DNA of 64,000 nucleotides from positions 2,542,001 to 2,606,000 of the forward strand of contig CAUWAG010000004.1 of the NCBI GenBank assembly GCA_963556695.1, given 5' to 3'. A model generated the notes under the pieces. It searched no databases and was not told the origin of the DNA. It saw only the letters and a list, made by a program, of their open reading frames with translations. Shown piece after piece: positions 58,709 through 64,000 of the stretch. Position numbers and translations under genes: made by a program. Origin of the DNA: Anthostomella pinea (Eukaryota; Ascomycota; Sordariomycetes; Xylariales; Xylariaceae). The first letter of the stretch is position 1, and every line of letters begins with the position of its first letter.

Positions 58709-59053
58709 TCAGCCGTACCAAGACCTTTAGCACTACATCGGATCGAGCAAGATCTGCTCTGTCAACCGAATCCCCTACTCTATAGAGTAAGATCGGTTCA
58801 ACCTATATGGGAGGCTCTACTCGACGTCTTCGTCAGAATCGCCTACGTTCGTAGGCGATTCCATAAGGGAAGCTATCATTTTCTGGATCCTTCTCTTTCA
58901 CAGTCTCTGCAGAGTATTGCTGATTGGTATAACGGCTTCCTGACTCATACTAGACCTCACAGCTATAATCATTTCCATTGGCGTCAAGCACTAGACCACT
59001 TCACGGAGACTTGGGTACCAGCTGTGTGTTTGTGGGGTACGTTTAAACGCTGA
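58709..59053 (+). pseudogene. Coding-like fragment abutting a solo LTR
   Basis: An open frame enters from inside the LTR without an ATG and runs to a stop at 59053. It has protein-like composition (IEQDLLCQPNPLLYRVRSV; QPIWEALLDVFVRIAYVRRR; WRQALDHFTETWVPAVCLWG). I recognise no family. The likely reading is the 3' remnant of a gene or element cut by the LTR insertion, with the 5' part lost in the AT-rich DNA. Confidence 0.35.
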
Positions 59054-59476
59054 TGTTTTGCTTGAGAGCGGGTGACGCTGATTTTATTAGCCAGCTCCAG
59101 AAACTATTGTGCAATGTATACTGGAGATCAGGGAATACATGTTACTGGTTAGGAAGGTATATCGTATTGTTAGCATCCTCCGAAGATTGTGTCGGTGCAC
59201 CTTGATGAATCCAGCTACCACCAGATCACCGTGAACCAAACGAACGCTCTTTCCGTAGAATTTAGTGCTCATCAAAACGCATGGAGACTACTACGAATGG
59301 GTCGTGTTTGGTTTACTGAGTGTGGCATCGGAATGGCGATTCAAGAATGTTGTTCTGGATTTGAATGGTTTGGGACCCAGAAGACATGTTATGTTGCAAT
59401 GAGGGCAACTGCGGTCCTGAATTTCCAGACAGCACACCCAGTTGACACGACCAACCCCGTAGCCCCGTTGGTGCCA
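59054..59476. other. Intergenic, no recognised gene
   Basis: 3' flank of the acetyltransferase gene; a short frame at 59189-59482 has no domain. Confidence 0.4.
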
Positions 59477-60082
59477 TCATGATGCTCGCTTGCTGCAAGG
59501 CCGTACAAGCATATACTCCTTGTACTCCAACTCCCCCGGCATCACAGTTTCACCCTTGACCTCGAATCCCTGCTTGCAGTAGAAGCCCTTCGCACTGGCG
59601 TTGGCCTGCACGAAGATTTCACGGCTCGAGTCATCCGTTGCCTCACAAGCCATAGCGAGGAGTCGTTGACCTATCCCGCGGCCCTTGTAGCCGTGATCGA
59701 CGCCGAAGAGCTCGATCAGAAAGTGCGTTTCCGTGATCAACCGTTCGCGGTGCTCGACCATACCATCGATCATCGACTTGAACGCTGCTTCACCGTGGTC
59801 TGGTGTGATGTTGTACATTGTCCAGATCCCAGTGCCCTTGTCTGTCGGGGCACAGAGTCGGAGAAGCAGAGTGCCCACTGCCTGGTCCTTGCTGGAGTCG
59901 ACCGCCGTGAAAGCGCGAGACGTCAGGTCTTCTAGCACGCCGGTGTATATTCGGGACCACCATTGTCGCATCTGTGAAAGGATTGACCGGATGGAATGAT
60001 CGGGCGACAATGGTGGACAGTGAAGTGATGTCGCTCGTGCGGGCTTCTCGAAAGCGATGCCGGCATGGTTGGGTTCTGCCAT
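59477..60082 (-). CDS. GNAT-family N-acetyltransferase
   Basis: Single exon, 201 residues from ATG 60082 (MAEPNHAGIAFEKP); the frame upstream has only a non-ATG start. The N-terminal region (WWSRIYTGVLEDLTSRAFTA) fits the pattern of fungal GNAT proteins. The acetyl-CoA site is FGVDHGYKGRGIGQRLLAMA, with the GxGxG/A loop at about residues 131-142, and the last part, NASAKGFYCKQGFEVKGE, is the usual motif B with the conserved Tyr/Phe. Cytosolic by appearance. The substrate (small molecule or protein) cannot be predicted. Divergent from the OMA1-like gene, 435 bp between starts. Confidence 0.85.
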   Translation of the reverse strand: MAEPNHAGIAFEKPARATSLHCPPLSPDHSIRSILSQMRQWWSRIYTGVLEDLTSRAFTAVDSSKDQAVGTLLLRLCAPTDKGTGIWTMYNITPDHGEAAFKSMIDGMVEHRERLITETHFLIELFGVDHGYKGRGIGQRLLAMACEATDDSSREIFVQANASAKGFYCKQGFEVKGETVMPGELEYKEYMLVRPCSKRAS

Positions 60083-60517
60083 TGAGTACAGCAGAGAATG
60101 TTCGAACCGAATGGTGTTTGCTGTAACAGAGTGTTGCAAAAAGGGGTAATGTATAGGTAGTAAAAACTAAGAAAGGGGTAACGATGTGCCAAGCCAGGTG
60201 CTATGCATAGGCTTATACAGTGGGCCTTCGCGGGCCACCTCCATACTGCCACAGCTCACAGCTCCGGTGGGTTCCCGTTTGTCCACATCGGGACGTAATA
60301 ATCATGTAGCTGTCTCATCTCTTCTCCCTTTCGTATCTTGGGCCGTCACTTCTTTCGGCGACGAGCACTCATTTCTTGGGAGGACTAGATGGCTTAACAC
60401 ATAATTGTTCGAGTTGTGCCGAGGTTCACTTCGCTAAGTTCCGAGCTCTGAGCTCGTTCGCAACTCAAACCCGCTTCCCCTCAAGCTCGCGCCCCCCGCA
60501 AACGGCGAGCTTCCACG
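60083..60517. promoter_or_regulatory. Divergent promoter region GNAT / OMA1-like gene
   Basis: 435 bp between two head-to-head start codons, so both promoters are here. No specific site recognised. Confidence 0.45.
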
Positions 60518-61824
60518 ATGCGGGCCCTACGACTGGTTTTGCAGCCGGCGCGCCGCTCCCTAGGTGTGGTCGCAACTCGAATACCTCCTCGCTCTACCAC
60601 CGCACCGTCTCCGATCCTCCGCCGCATACAGCCTCAGTTTCCTGGCCGACGACTGTTCTCGCAGACCGCCTGCCGACCGAACAAGTGGCAGGGCCCGCCG
60701 CGGGACCCCTCACGCGACCCGGACTACCAGCTGCGGGTCCGCTCTCGCGACCCGACCTACCAGCTGTCGCGGGCGAAGCCGCTCGTAACCCACGACAGCC
60801 TCCGACGCTTCATCCGCTCGCCGAGCCTGCATACAGTGGTGGTGCTCTCGATCGTGGGCGCGGTCGCCTTCTACTTCAGCAACCTCCAGACGGTGCCGGT
60901 CTCCGGACGGCGGCGCTTCAACTGCTTCAGCGAGGAGTCCGTCAAGGCGGCCAGCGACGCACAGGTCAAGCGCATAGAATACGATGTCGAGCAGACGGGC
61001 AAGAGGTTCCTGGGGAACTGGGATCCGCGGACGAGGATGGTCGAGAGAGTCATGGCGAGGCTGATACCTGTGAGCGGTATGGAGGACGCAGAGTGGGAGG
61101 TCAGAGTCATTGATGATCCTCGTATGTGGTACCCCTATATATTTAAGGGTCATCCGAGGTTGATATCGTTGGACTGACTCATGAGGCAAACTCCAGGCAC
61201 CGCAAACGCCTTCGTCCTCCCAGGGGGCAAAGTTTTCGTGTACAGCGGCCTCATCCCAATCGCCAAGAACGAGCACGGCCTGGCTGCAGTTTTAGGGCAC
61301 GAAATAGCACATAACCTGGCAGAACACGTCGGCGAGCGCATGTCGTCGCAGATCGGCGTCAACATGCTGCTCTACTCGGTCATCTTCCTCACGGGCGGCA
61401 TTGCGATCTTCGCCACGTCGTTCATCGGGGGCGGCATTCTGGACCTCCTGTTCTCGAAACCGATGGGCCGGCTGCAGGAGAGCGAGGCCGACTACATCGG
61501 CCTGATGATGATGGCGGAGGCCTGCTACGATCCGCAGCAGGCGCTGGGGTTCTGGCAGCGCATGGAGAGGGCACAACAGGGTGAGCCGCCCGAGTGGATG
61601 AGTACGCACCCCTCGGTATGTTGGACCTGCTCTCTACTTCTAATTGCAAATAGGGTGTCTATATGAGGGACTGACGCGTTCCGCAGAATCATAATCGGAT
61701 ACAGAAGATCACGGAGTGGATGCCCAAGGCGACGGAGAAGATGGAGCAGAGCGACTGTCAGGGCACGTCGGCATTTGCTGATATGTTTAGAAGCGCGATG
61801 CGGAGAGGCGTCCGGATGGAATAA
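60518..61824 (+). CDS. oma1: OMA1-type mitochondrial M48 metalloprotease
   Basis: Three exons: 60518..61121, 61197..61615 and 61687..61824, giving 386 residues; junctions GTATGT/CCAG (restoring DDPR|TANAF) and GTATGT/GCAG are clear. The N terminus (MRALRLVLQPARRSLGVVAT, then RRLFSQTA) is an Arg-rich presequence. A membrane segment lies near residues 110-130 (TVVVLSIVGAVAFYFS). The peptidase part has ANAFVLPGGKVFVYSGL, the zinc-binding HEIAH at 236-240 and the third ligand E298 in SEADYIGL. A second hydrophobic stretch (LLYSVIFLTGGIAIFATSFI) follows the HExxH. In yeast and animals Oma1 is the stress-activated inner-membrane protease (OPA1 and Phb-linked quality control). Length and order match yeast Oma1 (345 residues). 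Confidence 0.93.
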
Positions 61825-62751
61825 ACGCATCATTATTGTTGATGAGGCTACTTCAAACCTAAATACTATGCTATGACATGTGGGCACTGACTCTTGGATA
61901 GCTGGTGCTGTACTAGCTACATCCACGGCGTTGTAAGATTAGAGGCATACCACATTTTGACACTCCACGAATGGAATATGCCATGTGTATGGCTCAATGA
62001 CAATCACCTCACCGATCATCTTCCTACCTAGGTAGTCCAGTGATTGCATTCAAGACGTCGGATGCCGAGGACCACCGACTACCGTGAACCCCAGAGTGAC
62101 TGTTTGCTACTCCACAACCCGTCCCATCCCTTGAGTGCTAATTATTTTAATTGCCGCCCCCCCTTTTAGCAGCTTGATCCAGCCCAGGCAGGAAGACTCT
62201 TACCCTTTGCAGCTAGCGGCTTCCAACGGTACCTTCGTACCTGCTGCTCTCCGTGCTGCTTGCTGCTCGGCTTCACGCCTTCAAGTGCATGTGGCCAATG
62301 GCTGATACGGAGGTGGACCTACGAGATCGGCGCTTTTCTCCCCAAAGCGGCATAGAGCAATGCAGAAAAGGCTGCAAGGACCAGCGCCAAGAGACTCAGA
62401 CCGTTCCTCTTGGCAGACCCAGCTGACTTGCGGCCAATGACGTGGAGGGGAAATCATCCCTGCTGCTGACTGCCGGGTTGCATTGAGCCGAGGCTCGTCT
62501 GGGCCGCCGCTGTTGAATGAATGAATCGTAACCAAGCAAACACCATTGCCTAACCACTGCACCATCCCTCGTCGACCGCCTTATTAACTTCTCGCTCGCT
62601 ATTGCCATTCTCCCTTCGACCTAGATCTTGCTTGATACTGTATTCCGCGACACCAGCCCAAGTCGCAGACCCAGCGAAGCGCATCGTCATCCGCCCTCCC
62701 ACCATAAACCCGTAAACCCAGACCTCGAGTATATCACGGGGGACCGCCACC
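61825..62751. other. Intergenic, no recognised gene
   Basis: 3' flank of the OMA1-like gene and promoter/leader of the cytochrome b5-like gene. No domain-bearing frame. Confidence 0.4.
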
Positions 62752-63167
62752 ATGTCCAAGATATTCACGGCCAAGGACGTCGGCGGGTATAAGGACGAGC
62801 AGAGCGGCATGTACATCATCATCGACAGCGGCGTATACGACATCACAAGTTAGTCCCAACATTTCCAAGCGCCCCGTCCTCTGCCCTCTGCCCTCAGCGC
62901 TGTCTACACTACCTGTCACCTCCCTTCGCTTTCTTCCGCTCTCCCCCCTTTGCCATCCTTCCAGACTTGGTCGCAAAACAGTACCTTAGTTAACCGTTAC
63001 GGTAAACAGACTTCCTCGACGAGCACCCGGGCGGCGCCAAGATCCTCAAGCGCATGGCCGGCAAGAACGCGACCAAGAGCTTCTGGAAGTACCACGGCAA
63101 GAACGTGCTCGAGAAGTACGGCGGCAAGCTGAGGGTCGGCGACCTGGCTGAGACAGCGAAGTTGTGA
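62752..63167 (+). CDS. Small soluble cytochrome b5-like heme protein
   Basis: Two exons, 62752..62848 and 63010..63167, giving 84 residues. The donor GTTAGT and acceptor ACAG restore YDITN|FLDEHPGG. The start sits in a good context (CCACCATG). The protein is a bare cytochrome b5 fold: IFTAKDVGGYKDEQSGMYII, VYDITNFLDEHPGGAKIL, then SFWKYHGKNVLEKYGGKL. His38 of HPGG and His61 are the expected axial heme ligands, 23 residues apart (24 in classic cytochrome b5). No membrane anchor, so soluble. Likely an electron carrier; partner unknown, although a P450 gene converges on it 152 bp away. Confidence 0.88.
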
Positions 63168-63319
63168 GGCGGACTCGGGTAGGAGGGACGTAATATGTGC
63201 TTGGGCCGGCGTTTTGGGGTTGGGGTTTGGGTCGGGAGTGATTGTGATGCGAGCCAATATCTTCGGATACACAGCATGATTACACAATATGTGAGGAACA
63301 GCCAGGCCAGAACAGCATA

Positions 63320-64000
63320 TCACTGCCGAATCCTGACTCTCAGTCCCTGGCTCCCCTCCCACTGGCCCGGCGTGATATAATCCGCATGCATAGCAATGTC
63401 CTCGCGCCCCGTCTGAAACAGCTCCAGCGTCGGGCCGCCCTGCTCCTTCTTCGCCGCGTCGTATACATCGTACCGACGGAACAAGCCCACAATCAATGTT
63501 TGCAGTTCCTGATAGGCCAAATTCATGCCGATGCACTGCCGCGCGCCCTTCGAGAACGCGAACTGATACCTCAGCAGCTTTGGGTTCTCCAGGTACCGGT
63601 CCGGAAGGAAGTCGTCGGGACGCTCGTACAGGTCCGGATGGCGGTTGATGATCGGCGCCGTCATGCCCACGGCCGAGCCGGCGGGTATGACGAAAGTCCG
63701 CCCGTCTGGGTGTTCGTAGACGAGGTCCTCGTCGGGCGCGACGCGGTCCTGGCGGTGGGTGGCGCCGGGGTAGAGGCGGATGGTCTCCTGGATGAGGCTG
63801 TTGAGGAAGGGCAGGTTGTCCAGCCTCGACGCCACGGGCAGCTCGTTGGGGTCCGGCATGACCGACTCGAGCTCGTCCTTCAGCCTCGCCAGCATCTGCT
63901 TGTCTGCCAGCAGGTGGTACATGATGGCGGCGAGCGTCGACGCCGTCGTCTCCGAGCCCGCTATCATTATGATCATGGCCTCGTCGCCAAGGCGCTTGGT
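63320..64000 (-). CDS. Cytochrome P450, C-terminal part (runs off window)
   Basis: Partial: 226 codons plus stop, open to the window edge at 64000, so about half the protein is missing. Visible in order are the I-helix oxygen-activation motif AGSETT, the K-helix ExxR (IQETIR), the PDDFLPDRYLE segment corresponding to the PERF region, and the heme loop FSKGARQCIGMNLA with the thiolate Cys. TITPGQW-like ending gives a normal C terminus. The DPNELPVASRLDNLPFLNSL...YPGATHR pattern is typical of fungal class II P450s, ER-bound with a CPR partner. Substrate unknown; family cannot be set from this half. Confidence 0.93.
   Translation of the reverse strand, partial: TKRLGDEAMIIMIAGSETTASTLAAIMYHLLADKQMLARLKDELESVMPDPNELPVASRLDNLPFLNSLIQETIRLYPGATHRQDRVAPDEDLVYEHPDGRTFVIPAGSAVGMTAPIINRHPDLYERPDDFLPDRYLENPKLLRYQFAFSKGARQCIGMNLAYQELQTLIVGLFRRYDVYDAAKKEQGGPTLELFQTGREDIAMHADYITPGQWEGSQGLRVRIRQ

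Noticed and set aside
1..64000. CRISPR array, bacterial operons, secondary-metabolite core enzymes
   Set aside because: Eukaryotic gene structure throughout; no spacer-repeat array; only one partial P450 and one MFS carrier, not adjacent to each other or to a synthase.

Overview
The window looks like a chromosomal piece of a filamentous ascomycete (Pezizomycotina). The basis is: genes with short spliced introns of about 50-150 nt (GTRNGT donors, CTRAY-like branch sites, YAG acceptors); fungal families (fungal ubiquitin-like-domain protein, C2H2 and bZIP factors, Dap1, Mgr3-like TPR protein, OMA1-type protease, GPI-type GH16 wall enzyme, P450); and AT-rich stretches whose transposons carry mostly C-to-T/G-to-A changes, many at CpA/TpG, as expected from repeat-induced point mutation (RIP). 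All exon structures were deduced by reading splice signals and frame continuity; no alignment was run.

Layout. 0.2-2.0 kb: ubiquitin-like-domain gene (-). 2.4-7.8 kb: decayed Ty1/Copia element (+) with both LTRs and a perfect 5-bp target duplication. 8.0-9.8 kb: decayed Fot1/pogo-like DNA transposon (-) with 54-bp TIRs and TA duplication. 10.0-11.5 kb: AT-rich DNA with three solo LTRs. 12.5-14.3 and 21.4-24.1 kb: two related C2H2 zinc-finger factors (-) around a 7-kb gene-free stretch that holds a 310-bp tandem duplication. 25.1-26.4 kb: AT-rich element bounded by 62-bp inverted repeats and TA, with two solo LTRs nested inside. 29.2 kb: small Cys/His-rich protein. 31.3-34.5 kb: divergent pair, Dap1 homologue (-) and Mgr3-like TPR protein (+). 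34.5-40.4 kb: no gene recognised. 40.5-41.2 kb: bZIP factor. 42.4-44.4 kb: 15-bp tandem repeat, then a broken gene for a secreted protein of five tandem repeats. 45.1-46.9 kb: MFS transporter (-). 49.1-51.6 kb: GH16 enzyme. 51.7-54 kb: poorly resolved accessory genes. 54-58.7 kb: AT-rich block with five solo LTRs. 59.5-64 kb: gene-dense end with a GNAT acetyltransferase (-), OMA1 protease (+), small cytochrome b5-like protein (+) and the 3' part of a P450 (-).

How the parts relate. There is no operon-like or biosynthetic cluster. Loose functional links are the two mitochondrial inner-membrane quality-control proteins (Mgr3-like, OMA1) and the heme group (Dap1, cytochrome b5-like, P450); the last two converge with 152 bp between their stop codons. 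The most unusual items are the five-repeat secreted pseudogene, the C2H2 gene that splices at the identical codon in two different fingers, and a set of solo LTRs with perfect target duplications and mosaic ends.
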